This document shows, piece after piece, positions 22,501-34,100 of a stretch of 64,000 nt of DNA (its first letter is position 1; each line of letters begins with the position of its first letter). The translations under genes were made by a program, and so were the position numbers. The notes beneath the pieces were generated by a model. The model saw nothing but the letters and a program-made list of their open reading frames with translations. It searched no databases and was not told the origin of the DNA. Source of the stretch: Ulva prolifera (lineage: Eukaryota > Chlorophyta > Ulvophyceae > Ulvales > Ulvaceae); assembly GCA_023078555.1 (NCBI GenBank), contig CM041196.1, positions 8,319,985-8,383,984 of the forward strand, written 5' to 3'.

Positions 22501-22920
22501 GTCATGAGCGATCAGACCAAGCAAGAGGTGCTCCGTCCCTACCTACAGCAGATACAGTGATACTTCAGCAGGACATGAAGCAGGTTGCACTAGCTTGCAT
22601 TAGCATCAGGGCGACTGGGTGGCGGACTGCGGTAAGTGACACAACACCTCCGTATATCCGAGCCAGCGAGCTTGCTGCTGCGACAGCGTGACAATCCTAA
22701 GAGCCTGATCAGAAAATTTGCTGAACATAGACGTTGCGGCGAACAATCTGGTGCTGCTTGAGGGCATCTTGCGCAGCGCTAGTCTATTTGAATTCGCGAA
22801 CAAACACGGCAAACAAGCAGGGAGGACTACAGATCCACAACTTCTATCCGCAGAGCATAATCTCCGAGACGATGCCTGCCGAGCAGGTGCTCTTCGAGCG
22901 GCCGTCTGAGAGAGAAGCAT
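16513..22920 (-). CDS. CLPD: Plastid HSP100 chaperone, ClpD (ERD1)/ClpC type
   Basis: AAA+ unfoldase that feeds proteins to the plastid Clp protease. Twelve exons: 22648-22920, 22345-22542, 22096-22193, 21858-21948, 21654-21737, 20913-21449, 20334-20567, 19949-20101, 19443-19703, 18900-19097, 17331-17573 and 16513-16914. All phases agree, giving about 923 residues (Arabidopsis ERD1 has 945). Residues 1 to about 63 form an arginine/serine-rich transit peptide. Two Clp N-repeats follow ([42 protein letters not shown]). AAA-1 has GEAGVGKT and [13 protein letters not shown]-like linker follows ([19 protein letters not shown]). AAA-2 has GPTGVGKT, the pore loop [13 protein letters not shown] and [11 protein letters not shown]. 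The N-domain matches ERD1 without gaps, while the UVR-like linker is ClpC-like. Introns 7 and 8 use GC donors (GCGTGC, GCACGC); intron 11 begins GTGCG followed by 17 C. Confidence 0.95.
17657..17710 (+). repeat. Dispersed repeat family, copy C (in ClpD intron 10)
   Basis: Reads GGTTACGTAGCCATGTCC, then ATTTGGACATTGACAACTCC, with the core at 17681-17698. The word TTACGTAGCC occurs on both sides of the core here. It lies in the same ClpD intron as the tRNA-Arg gene. Confidence 0.8.
18652..18724 (+). tRNA. trnR-ACG: tRNA-Arg, anticodon ACG
   Basis: A 73-base cloverleaf. The acceptor stem GGCGGTA/TTCCGTC pairs at six of seven positions, with one G-T wobble and a T-T mismatch at pair 6. The D-arm region is TGGCCCAATGGATAAGGC. 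The anticodon stem TCTGT/ACAGA is perfect around the loop CTACGGA, giving anticodon ACG at 18685-18687. The T-arm CCAGG-TTCGATC-CCTGG is perfect. The discriminator is A, with no encoded CCA and no intron. The body closely resembles plant tRNA-Arg(ACG). The internal B-box GGTTCGATCCC is intact and a TTTT terminator follows within about 20 bases. The gene lies inside ClpD intron 10, on the opposite strand. Confidence 0.95.
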
Positions 22921-23709
22921 AACTGCACAGCGTATCGGGAAAAGATAACTCGGGAGTCCTCAATCAGCAATCGCTTGCCCTAGTAAACAGCTGGTTCACC
23001 AAGCAACGCTTCAGAGTAACAGCTCTCCGCCATGAATGAGCGCCGGCGAAGAAACGATGTTGGCTTGGTCTCGGAGTCTTGCCGGAACTTGGAATGCATG
23101 GCCACGTCGATGCGTCGACACGGTGACGGAATGCCCTTGCGCCACTGCCTGCCTTTGCGGGACTTCCACTTCTGTGAAACTGAGCATTGGCCGCTTCTCG
23201 CGACGATTTCCAGGCAGGCATCTTACAGCACATCATTCGCATCGGAGTATCGTGACACTGATATGATCCGTTGAGGTAGTCTCAGGACTACGAAAGAATA
23301 GTTGGTTCTGTTGTAAAGTCAACTTCAAGTCACCAGCAACACCGGCGGCGATGCTTGGCCCATGGCTGAACACGAGGGTGCTTGCGTTGGCAGAAGGCAG
23401 CAGGGCGTGTCCATCAGAACCGGCTCAACCCTACAGCATGCCCCATCGTCACAGAGGCTTACCAGCGCTGCCACTCTTCGGCACATGCATGCTGGAGCCA
23501 GGCAACAGCCACCTCAGGCCTCCACGGTTGTAACGGGAAGGGGCTCGAGCATCCCTTACGCAGCATCGCCGCGCCAGCGGCATCCATGCCGCATCCGAAG
23601 CGCCACCCCGGCAGAGACGGTGCCCAGGTGGTGACAAATCAGCATATGCCATGTGCACGCAGCACGCATGCAGCGATCCCGTACAGGGCCAGCCCAGCAC
23701 GCAGCACAT
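22921..23709. other. Intergenic between ClpD start and UVSSA stop
   Basis: About 790 bases that should hold the ClpD promoter and the UVSSA 3' UTR. No exon, repeat or RNA gene is apparent. Confidence 0.5.
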
Positions 23710-26558
23710 TCACCGCCGCGCGCCACGGGATATCTTGCGCATCACCCCCCGCAGCTTCGCCCGGCCCCCCTCCGACCCCCGCCCGCGCTTCTTGCCCCTC
23801 TGTGCCCCCCCGCCATCGATCGTCCCCACCTCCCGCACCCCCGCTTCCGCCAGCACGCCCAGATTGTGCGCCCGCGCCGCCGCCCGGAACTCTGCGGCGG
23901 TCTGCGGCCCCGGACCGCTGCCGCTGGCACTGCCAGGATCCGCCCGCGTGCGCTCCGCGGCCGCAGGCGCGGCCGCGCCGGCGGCCGCGCGTGGCCGCGG
24001 CCCCGCGTCTGCGAGCGAGTCGTGGAAGACAGCGCGCTGCGCGAGCCGGGCCTCGATGTGGGCGCGGTCCAGCTGCACGTCGTCGTCGACGCGGCCCCAG
24101 TGGCTGTACACCTGCCCCTGCGTCATGTGCTGCTGCACAAACTCCATCTGAGCCTCGTAGCTGTCCCACAGCTTCAGGTAGTCGCCTGCACGCCCCGGCT
24201 GCCCGTGACCCGCATGCATGCACACAGGCGTACGCCCGTTCAGCCATGCTGTGGTCGTTTCGTTCCGGGGCGACCGAGTTGGCAAGGGCCCTGCGGAGCG
24301 ATGCATGCATGCAGACATGCAATCTGTGCAGGAGTCCGACACGAGCACAGGCGCAGCGGTGAGGCGCCGCACCAGGCGGGAGCACGGGGGCCTTTGCAGC
24401 AAGCCGCTGGATCGCTTCCTTCGACATCGTCGGCTTCTTGCCCGCATCGGCACTGGGCTGCGCAGCGTGACCGCGTGGCCCGGCAGCGCTGCTCATTCCG
24501 CCGGGCGCCTCTCGCAGCCCTGCTGGGCTCACTGGCCGGGGAGGGGGGCCGCGCGGCGGCATGGCCGCGCGCGCGGGGGGGGCGGCCGGGATCGTGTAGG
24601 CGTCATGAAGATTGGCGGCCGCAGGGTCGCGGGCGCGCACCGTCGCCGGGATCTTCTGCGGCGGCAGCTCCGGCCAGTCCCGCTCGTTCCTCCCGCGCAG
24701 GACGCGCTTGCGCGGGCCGCTGGAGCCTGCACCCGTGGCCACCTGCACCGCAGCCCCCCACAGCTCAGGCCAGCCGCACAGACTTCTGTCCTACCAGATC
24801 GCCCAACCGAAACTGTGTGGACGGGTGTTGCAGGTGGCCGGGGTGGCACACCGTGTCTGCCTCTTCATCCTCCTGGGCCAACTCTGGCGCGGATGCCAGC
24901 AGGCCCAGCACCTCGCGGCCGTCCGCCTGCAGCTCCGGCAGCGCCACGACTACCTGCAGCGGCTCGAGCGCGACTGCGCGCCAGGCGGCCGGCAGGGCCG
25001 CCGCCGTGGCGCCGCCTGAGGTCACGGCATCGGCGAGCGCGCCCTCGTCGGCGCCGCTGGCGGCCACAGCCGCCCGCAGCGCCGCAACCTCCGGCATGTG
25101 GACTGCCTGCATCGCCTTCTGGCCCTTCCTGCGCACAGCACGCAGCACATGCCCCCAGCGCGGCCATCTCGACGCACCATAGAAGCCCCGAGCTCACTAC
25201 GGCAGCTGTGAACCGCCAATTCTGGACCAGTACCAGGCCCTTGGGCGTGCGATTTCGTGGCCGGGAGTGTCGGGGTGGTGAGGGAGGGGGGATCACACCG
25301 CAGCGCGGTCACGAGGGCGGCTCGGATGCGGCGGGGCAGGCGGCGCTTTTGCGTCTGCGCCCCGACCTCATGAGGAGCCGCGACGGCCATCGTGTCTGCA
25401 ACAGCGGCGTCGCCTGCGCCGCGCTCGCGCCAGTCGACGTCCTCAAACTCGAACTCGAGGTCCTCTCCACTCCCCGGCTGCGGCGCGGCGCCGCCGTCCC
25501 GAGCGCTGTCTGGCTGTGCCCCCTGTGGACCCTGTGCCTGGGGGCTGCCGTGTGCGACCGGCCGCACAGCTGTGGCCCCCTCCAGTGGCATCGGTGTGTG
25601 TGGTGTTTGGCTGAGGCGCTTGGGCACTGTATGGCCCAGGCTCTCGAGGAGCGCAGCCACGCATTGCATGCAGACACGCGCTGTCATGCTGGCACGGCTG
25701 ATGTCGGAAATCAGCTTCTGAACACGCTCGTGGGCTTCGGGGTCTGCCGGTGGTTGGTTGGTGGGTGGATGGGCCTCCGGGGCGCCGTTGGATGCTGGCT
25801 GGGCCTCGGCACGGCCCTGTGCGGTGCCCTCGTCCTGGATCAGACCGATGTCCCGTAGATACCTGAAGGCAAGGCGGGCATGTTCAGATGGGCCACGCCG
25901 GCCATGCAACAGGCAAGAAACGGGATTGGTCCACCCCATTGCAGGGCGCAGTCTGCACAATGGGGCAGCTGCCGTACGTGTGAGCGATTGTGAGTTCAAC
26001 GTGGTGCCGGCTGAACCGTTGATTCCACTGCTGGATGCATTCGAGGGCCTTCTCCAGCAGCGTTTTCGCTGCGTCCTTGGGCGCGGGAAGTGACTTGCCC
26101 GGAGCCACGACTTGCTCCACGAAGATCGGAAACTTGTTGTCCATGAGCAAGCGCCTGAAGTGCTTTGATCGAAGAAACAGCTCATCGCAAACATGCAGCG
26201 CTGCCAGACGCATCTGCAAGCGGTCGAGCACTGAGCGGCACATCCGTAACGGAGCATGCGCGAAATAGAATGCCACAACAGCGCGCAGATGCAATGACTG
26301 CCAGCATCAGGAAACTTGCACAGAAATTCTGGGTCGTAACGCGGCTCGTGTCCAAGCACGCACCATCGAACTCTGGCTCCTCAGCGCTTCCCAGACTGCC
26401 GAGAACACGACTTCGACTTGTGCATCTCCACGCTTGGCAACAGATTTGATGCGTTTGAGTTGAATCTGAACATTTGCAGGCTCGCATGAACTCTGAACCA
26501 TGTCCTGAAGCATGCTGTCCATCCAGGAACCTTCATCCTGCGCCCCTTGGCCCGACAT
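23710..26558 (-). CDS. UVSSA: UV-stimulated scaffold protein A homologue
   Basis: UVSSA joins the stalled RNA polymerase II complex in transcription-coupled nucleotide excision repair and recruits TFIIH. Six exons (26364-26558, 25978-26213, 25299-25862, 24852-25128, 24373-24742, 23710-24185) are all in phase, for about 705 residues. The N-terminal VHS-like domain is clear: ANVQIQLKRIKSVAKRGD, RLAALHVCDELFLRSKHFRR, SLPAPKDAAKTLLEKA and CIQQWNQRF. A long variable middle follows with an acidic EDLEFEFEDVDWRE. The C-terminal DUF2043 part has MTQGQVYSHWGRVDDDVQ and LAQRAVFHDSL, then a basic tail (GKKRGRGSEGG). The ATG at 26558 opens MSGQGAQDEGSWMDSML; a later in-frame ATG is possible. I do not see the cysteine-rich zinc motif that animal UVSSA carries in the C-terminal domain. 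Confidence 0.88.
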
Positions 26559-27334
26559 CGTGCTTAGGCTGCTACGCGAGTTTGCATCTAAAATCACATA
26601 CGCCTGACTTCGCCTGGCACCCGGAATATTAGCGTGTTGCCCAGCGCACATGCGGACACGCTTGTGTTGCCATGTGTCACCGAAGACAGCTGAGGAGATC
26701 GCAGCAAGTGTGTTACGAGCGCTATCACTGATATTGTGAGCATGTGAGGTCGCAGTCGTCCCAAGTGACACAAACATTGTGTGAGTCAGCAGTTGGACTG
26801 CCATGTTGCGCATGCATGAGAGAGCCGTGGATTCGTCGCACCTCCATCGCAGCGGCATCAGCGGGACACAGTGCTCAGGGCGGCAGTGCCACATCACATT
26901 ACATTTACGGAACCATGAAAACGCAGCACCTATTCAACTCGCATACATGGTGCACGCCTGCTTTGCATGAGGAGCTCCGGCAACCCCGACAACAACAAAA
27001 CAACAGCCGCACGTCCCACCTCCGCCGCTGCCCGGTTCTCAGCCCTGCGGCACAGCTCGGCCACGGCACCCCACACAAGCAGGCCCCCCATCTCACCACG
27101 CCACGGTACAGCTATGCCTCATTCACACATGCAAATGCTGCCCCCCCCCACAGAGCCAGCAGATACGCCTCTGGCCCCATCGCCAGAGGGCGCAGCGGGC
27201 GCAGCCGAATCTCTTCGATACCTCCAGGCTCAAGTGGCTGATTCACTCGCTCGAGACGGTGAGAAGTGCCCCCCCATCCCTCCCCTCGGGGCCGGTATGC
27301 CTTTGGCGGGTGCGTGGCGCCATCGGACACCGCG
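26559..27334. other. Intergenic between UVSSA start and the small membrane protein stop
   Basis: About 780 bases containing the UVSSA promoter region. No supported exon, RNA gene or repeat is seen. Confidence 0.5.
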
Positions 27335-28445
27335 CTACCGCCGCCGGTTGCGCATCTCCTCGTCGAAGCGGCGCAGCTCGTCATCGAGGTCCTCGTAGCT
27401 GCGCTTCACCTCCGGGTCCGGCTCGATGTCGATTACGACGTTGCTCCGCCGCTTGCTCGCCTGCGGCCCGGCTTCGGCGTCTTTGTCTTTCGAGAAGAAC
27501 AGCTTCGCGGCGGTGCGGGCCTGCGGTAACACCAGGAACGCAGCCGCCGCTGCGGCGCCCTGCATCGCACAGCGGCGCTTGTGAGGTGACGTGAATGCCC
27601 GGGGCTGAGCTGACGCAGGGCACAACTCTGGGGGGATGCACGACCGACCAGTGGCAGAGGGAACGGTGCTCTATGTCCATGTACTTGCGGATCACGGACG
27701 CAAGTGGCTCCCCAGGAATGACTGAGCGGTGTGGCAGAGGGGATGGGGCTAAAATGCAAATGCATGCGCTTCTGCTGTGTTGCGTGTGAGTGTGTTGTGA
27801 ATGCCTGAGTAGGATCAGCAAGGGCACGCCTTCGACGGCAGATGGGGATTCGTTTCAGGCACTGGCTGCCCGTGTGGTGAGGCAAGCAACGTCCACTGCG
27901 GACCTACGGCCATCGGCAAGGCTAGGTTGGGCGGTGCTGTACTACAATGGATCTGCCGTGTGCGGCAGAATTAAAGGGCTTGCAGCGCACCAGCAGAATT
28001 GTTGAGACAATGATGAACTGTATGGTCGCCAAAACTGACCATACCGCAAAGATTGCCGCGAAGAAGGGTCCGATAACAAGGAGCGGGAGGCAGCCTGCAC
28101 AAAGCCCTGCTTTGCAACAGCGTAGATAGGAGGAGGGGCCCAAGATTACACAAGCAACGATTTGTGTGACCGCGCAGTGTTCACAAATATGTGTGCTGTG
28201 CCAGCGACTGACACAAGAAACACTGCGTGCAGGTGAAATGCCATAAACTTGTCTTGGCTTACAGCTGCAAATCAGGATCGTAGGCGGTGTCACATCGCTA
28301 CTCAGGTGATACAGGGCTGAGTGGGCAGAGGCACGGACAGGCTGTTTTGCACTGCTTTCATCACATGCTTGGCGAGCGTACCTAGGCCTCCGAAGAATGG
28401 TAATCCAGCTGCCTCGGTACGACGCCGTCGTCTAGGCTCGTCCAT
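27335..28445 (-). CDS. Small membrane protein with two hydrophobic segments, unidentified
   Basis: I do not recognise the family. Three exons join in phase: 28382-28445, 27991-28094 and 27335-27559, giving 130 residues. The start MDEPRRRRRTEAAG is strongly basic. A hydrophobic stretch at about residues 15-57 (GLGCLPLLVIGPFFAAIFAV, then WSVLATIQFIIVSTILL) can form one long or two short membrane spans. A weaker segment (GAAAAAAFLVLPQ) follows. The tail is hydrophilic, with SKRRSNVVIDIEPDPEVKR and a charged helix EDLDDELRRFDEEMRNRRR at the C-terminus. All three junctions use ordinary sites (GTACGC and GTGCGC donors). The topology suggests a membrane anchor with a charged helical tail; the cellular membrane is not evident. 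Confidence 0.7.
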
Positions 28446-31162
28446 AATCGCGGATGAAAATCTAGGGCATAATTGATTGGTGTTGGATGCAACGGGAAGT
28501 CGGTGACAGGGCGCGTGTCTCCGCCTGTGCGACTGGACCTTGGCGCACGGTGCACTAACGCCTGTCGCTAACATGTTCACCACCTGGTCCGATTATAGCC
28601 ACAGCTATCCCAAGAACGGTGATGTGTATGGAGAAAAATGGCAACTCGCAGGTAAAGCTGCTCCGATATTCGTGAGAGCTTGCAAGCGTCGCAAAACAGC
28701 TGTATATGCGGGTGTGCCGATAGATATCCACGGTCTTTGGCCCAGATTAGAGAACTCTCTGGAGCACGTTCTGAGTGCTAATCGCCAAAGCGTCCGGAAG
28801 TTCGAACATTCAGTCGTCCGATCCTGTGCAATGTCTTCCGTCAACCGTCCGCGATAACGCGGCAAAACATGTAGGTAAGCGTGGTGCTTCGGCTAGCACG
28901 GTGTCAACAGCATCTTCTAGAATGCCTTGCCGATTCTGCCTGACTGCTACCTTGCTGACCCTGGAGCTTCGGAAAGATCAATGCTTGCCTAAATTGAATC
29001 TCGAGTGCACTGTCAATCAACATGCTCCGAAACATTCTCTGCCTGTGGTGACAGAACACACTCTTCACCTCTTTGCAATCGCTCGGTGCCAGAGGAATGG
29101 CCAGGGCCCACGTCCTCACAGGCTGTTGGCCATGGCGCAAGGGGTGAGGGCAACATCTTCACAGCACAGCTGCTTTGTTGTAATGCAAAGGAAGAGACGC
29201 AGATATCTCCACATGCAGAGATAGCACCGCATGCACCACAAGTATCTGCACGACTCAACAGGCCATCGGCGATACCTGTGGAAAACGGCACATGTGCAGC
29301 GTGTGGCGTCGATCCATATCTCAACTGCCGTTGGCAAAAGTTGCCCACACATGGCGTTCTGCAAACGCCTGTTATCTCTGAGAGTGACACAGTCTCTGAT
29401 GCCCGGCAGAAAGCTGATCATGGAGTACGGCACAGTACACACACACATTCATGACGGGCACATGGACATTTGCGAAGCTGTCCGGTACACAGCGGGTATT
29501 GATGGTCCTGTCCTCTGTACTTTTGAACGGCCTGAATGGTACCTCTGCAGGAGGGCGGAGATGGCAAGTCTGCTTTGAGGATTCTGTAGCCCTGTTGCAT
29601 ATGCAACCTGTGCGATTGATTCTGGCGGGAAACGGATATTCAAGGAAAGCTCTTGCTGGCAAGCATCCTGTGCAACTGAGTTCCGGCCACATGCTAAGAA
29701 CCGGCCCGCAAACGCCAATCAACGAGGCAAGACTGCATGGGTCCAAAGCGCCGCATAAACAGGTATGACTGTAGGGAAAGAACGGTGGCACAGCCTAAGT
29801 CTGCGACTAGGATGTGACTCATCATGTGAGTATGCGCCTGCATAGAGCACGCATGCTTGTGGTAAACCTGTGGTGCTTCTACAACTGACGGCACTCCAAA
29901 CGAGTGGTGTCTGTCAAGACACCTAATGACCCAAGCATAAAGCGCATACATGAACGAAAGACCATGTATCAACAGTAGCTTGTAGCATCTGGTCGTTTGC
30001 GATATTCGGCTTGAGGCCCTAATGGTTTTTGATGTGGCAAGGCCCCACTGCATTGAATGCAAATTATTGATATGCTGTGATTGCGAGATTCACAAATGAA
30101 CTCAAAATGGTCTCCCACGCAGGTGATGTATTGCCATGCAAGTCTGAGTCACGCAGAGTCCATTCTCTCTGCGGGGCCAAAAGCACTGACACCAGATCAT
30201 GCCAGGCCAGCTTTCACATGAGCCATGGTCGCCATTTACGAGCTTCAGAAACCGACAGTAATCATTCGTGCACAATTCCCATTGCATCGGAGCTTGTGAA
30301 ATGCTGTCTAGCTGCGGGAACTCTGGCAATCGTCTGTTGATTGATGCAAGCAGGTTTGACTTTGTAAGAACAGCGTCACCACGCACTGGAGATTGTATGA
30401 ACAAGAAACTACACCGTTCTACAAACGTTGCAAGGTAGATAAGCCGCGTGTTTCGTCCGCAAGAAAATATCCCCAGAATTGTTATGTCCAAGTGCTTCCT
30501 GACCGGAACGGAGGGTGGCAAAGGTGATGAAGACATGGTCTGCATCGTAGCACGACCTAACGCTTCACGACCTGCGAGACGTCAAGTGGTGCACACTGGT
30601 GGCACTACATGAGCAGCTTGCTGTTCGCGCTGACGTTGCTATCCCGAGTTCCATCATCTGTGTCTTCCGGTGTCCTGACTTGCCGGGCTTGCGGGACTTG
30701 CAGAAGGGCGCAATAGCTTGCCAGCTTGTGGCGAGATGAGGCATTAACCTGTCATCTGGATGGTCGCAGGTCACGAACGCTTATGGCGGGGCACTTGCTC
30801 TCCATGTGTTCATTACAGAAGTCGGACTTGTTACCAGCCAGTGCCGTGTTGGGGAGCATGCATGAAACTGGGTGTCTGTAAACGAAGTAATATACCCCCT
30901 TCTCAAGCCGCTGTTCCGCGAGTTTTCCCTTTTGGCCGTGCCACTGAGCATCATCACGCGTCGGTCAATCAGTCACCGTCAATCTCAGAAACACAAGTGC
31001 TTGGACAGGCCCTCGAGAGCGTAGCTACAAATCTTCCGCTGAACAGCAATTACGTGAGCATGTAGCAGCGCAGTCTCGCTGATGCTACGCTGTCGCAGTC
31101 CAGGCCGTCATAGTTCTCTCAGCAGCCGAGTTGCCCTGTGATGTAGAGTACCAGCCGTACCC
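28446..31162. other. Gene-poor stretch of about 2.7 kb
   Basis: This stretch is visibly less GC-rich than the gene blocks. Open frames are short and lack both domain-like sequence and paired splice sites. It separates the divergent small membrane protein (minus) and PAS kinase (plus), so both promoters should be here. A frame at 30895-31065 (ending LESVATNLPLNSNYVSM) might be an upstream exon but is unsupported. Confidence 0.4.
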
Positions 31163-34100
31163 ATGAGCCATGGCGGGATGCTAGAACATAGAGAACTCGT
31201 CCGCGAAAATGCTAAAAGCTTTGACTTTGTCACACCGGATGACAAGCTGCACGAAATGTGGCAGTCGATGGGTGTGGCTGTGCTAGGTATGGCACTCGAT
31301 CTCGCTGTAAGCCACGGCAAAGCCGAAAGGAGAAGGTGTCAGCCTCATTTAGTGCAGGGCTTGTGGATCCCCGCAGCAACGATCAGTTTTGCATTCTTGG
31401 AGTCAGCTCAAAGCTGTGTCGACAATCAGGCCTGAGTGCTGCATCTGTCGTCGGAGACACTGCAAAGCACATCTATACACACACCGACACCGCTCAGCAG
31501 CAACAGTTGGAAGTCGCTTGGAGATGTGGCAAAGTGTTCTCTGGAGCTTGTGCCTTTGGCCCCAAGTCGTCATCTGTAGACTTGCACATCTGCTCCTGCC
31601 CCATCCCACCCTGCCCAAGCAAATCCCCGGATGATGTGTGTCCTCCCATCTGCAATATCGTGAGTGCATCGTCCTCCACAACCTGGATCACCACGAAGCT
31701 GCATGTTGGAACTGCAGCACCTCGTCATGCACTTTCAGCGCCTCAAATGTGGCACTCGGTAGCCCTCCCAAGGTCCCAGACCTGACCCCGCTAAGTGCAG
31801 GTCAGCACTGCACCAGCTCCACTGGCGGCAGGGGCCGTGGTGATTCACACAGCATGCACACTGGACAGTGGGGAGGACCCACAGCAGCGCACCTTGGCTG
31901 TTTTGGACTCCTGGGCGCGCGCCTCCTGTGTCGTCAGCGCGGACGGAAGCGTCACTCTGCAGCGGGTTTCAGGCGACTTTTGCTCGGGCCTCGGCTACAC
32001 CGCTGACGAGCTGCTGGGGCAGAGCCTGTTCAGCTTGCGGGGCCCGGGCACGCACCTGAGCACGCTTCGCTCCCTGGTGAGATCCCCTGCGCCCTCCGCA
32101 GCTCGCACTGACGCACAGCAGAGGTTTGCGTTGGCGGTGCCATCGCCTTTGCATGAGGCAGGCTGGCGCTTTTGGGCTTGCACACACGACGCTCGCACTC
32201 TTGGAATGGATACCAATCTCAGGAGGCATTATGATGCTCGACTGTGGCAGCCTGGGACAACATTCACGAGCAGGGGTCGTGGCGTTCATACGAGCCAGCA
32301 ACACCGATGAGGCCATTCCCAGGGCGCCCTGGGGCAGTGTGATCACACACCTTCTGCATTTGCTGCACATTCTCCAGACCATCTCTGCCCCTGCCGTCCG
32401 CTGGTGGACCCTGGTGCACTGGCGCCGCCTCCGGCGCGCTCCGCGCCCCGCTGGCGGGGCATGGCGCATCATCAGCGATCAGCACCGGGGGCCTCTATGC
32501 AGGCGCGGGGCGTCCAGGCCTGCTGCGCAGCGGCCGCGGAGGGCCTCACGCAGGAGCCCGAGTACAGCTGGCGCCTGCTGCTGTACCGCGCCAGCGGCGA
32601 GCCGTTCCAGGCGGGCGTGCACGCGATGCCGCTGCAGGACCGCGGCGGCGGCTGCAGCGCGTGCTGGCTGAGCGTCTGCGACGTCACGGCCGCGGCCTGC
32701 CCCCGCGTCGGCGACATCACGCTTGGCCGCGTGCTCGGCGCTGGCGCGTTTGGCACCGTCCACATCGGTAGCGCCTCGCCGCTCGCCCGGTCTCGGCCGA
32801 TTGCACCGCGGACTGCTTGACATGATCCAGATTGCTTTTCAACACAGGGGCACCGGCAACCGTGTGCACTGCGCAAGGTGCTGATGCGTGGCAGAAGCGC
32901 GGTGTGTGCTTTGCAGGGAAGCTCGCGGGCACGCCGGGCACGGTGGCAGTGAAGGTGGTGGACGCGGCGCGCTTCCGCAACATCCGGGATGTTGACCAGA
33001 TGCGCAACGAGCTCGCGGTCATGCAGGCACGCCCCACCCAGCCGGAAGTGACTCTACTCTCACAGCCTGCTGCCCTCCGGGGTCCCTGTCGAACGTGGTG
33101 CAGGCGTCGCTATGCCGTTTGTTGCTCTGGCCATTTCCGGCGTGTTGCAAGGTCATCCCAGGATTACATATGCATGCGAATGATGTGAAGACGGGCCGGG
33201 CCATCCCTTCCTGCAAATGACACCAGCGCAGCACTTGACCATTTGTTCCCCTGGTCACTCCCCGCTGCTGAGGCTGACGCGCGGCAGCGTGCAGGCGCTG
33301 CGGCACTCCCACATCATCGACCTCCTCGACGTCGTCTTCCACGCCAACCGCTTCCACATCGTGCTGGAGTGCGCCACCGGCGGCGACCTCAAGGACCACA
33401 TCCGTGCCCAGGTGCGCGGCCACAGCCCGCCTCCCCGCGCCCCACGCCGCTCTCTCGTATATTGCGTTTCTGCCTGGCAGCCCGGCCGCCAGCCCCAAGC
33501 AACGCCCCCTGGTGCGCCGCTCCTGCGCCGGTGCCTGTGCGCCACACAGGCCTGCAGATGCGACTGCGCACCACCGGACTGGAAGCTGTGTCATATGGTC
33601 GTGCGCGATGGCGTGACGGTGGTGGCGAGACGGCGTGCGCGAGGCTGCAGGCGGAGGGCCACCTGAGCGAGGCGGAGGCGCAGCGCATCTTCCGGCAGTG
33701 CATGTCGGCGCTCATCTTCTGCCAGCGCCGCCACGTCTGCCACCGCGACCTCAAGCCCGAGAACATCCTGCTCGACGGCGCCCGCAACTGCAAGATCGCC
33801 GACTTTGGGCTCGCCTCCATCGTCGCGCCCGGCACGCAGCTCCTCGAGTACTGCGGCACGCCCGCCTTCTCCGCGCCGGAGCTCTTCAGCAGCGGCGGCA
33901 GCGGCGGCTACGACGGCGGCCCCGCGGACGTGTGGAGCATGGCCGTGGTGCTCTACGAGTGCCTCGTCGGGCGGCTGCCGTTCTCGAGCGCCGGCGGCAT
34001 CCAGGCGCTCAAGGCCAACATCCGCAGGCGCGCCGCTGCTGCACCTGCGTTGCTGCCGGCTCTGCCGTGCTAGCAGCTCGCCGCACCACAGCAGCAGCCG

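Noticed and set aside
24218-25858. A 546-codon plus-strand frame opposite UVSSA
   Set aside because: It is antisense to conserved UVSSA exons and its sequence is arginine/alanine/proline-rich shadow coding.
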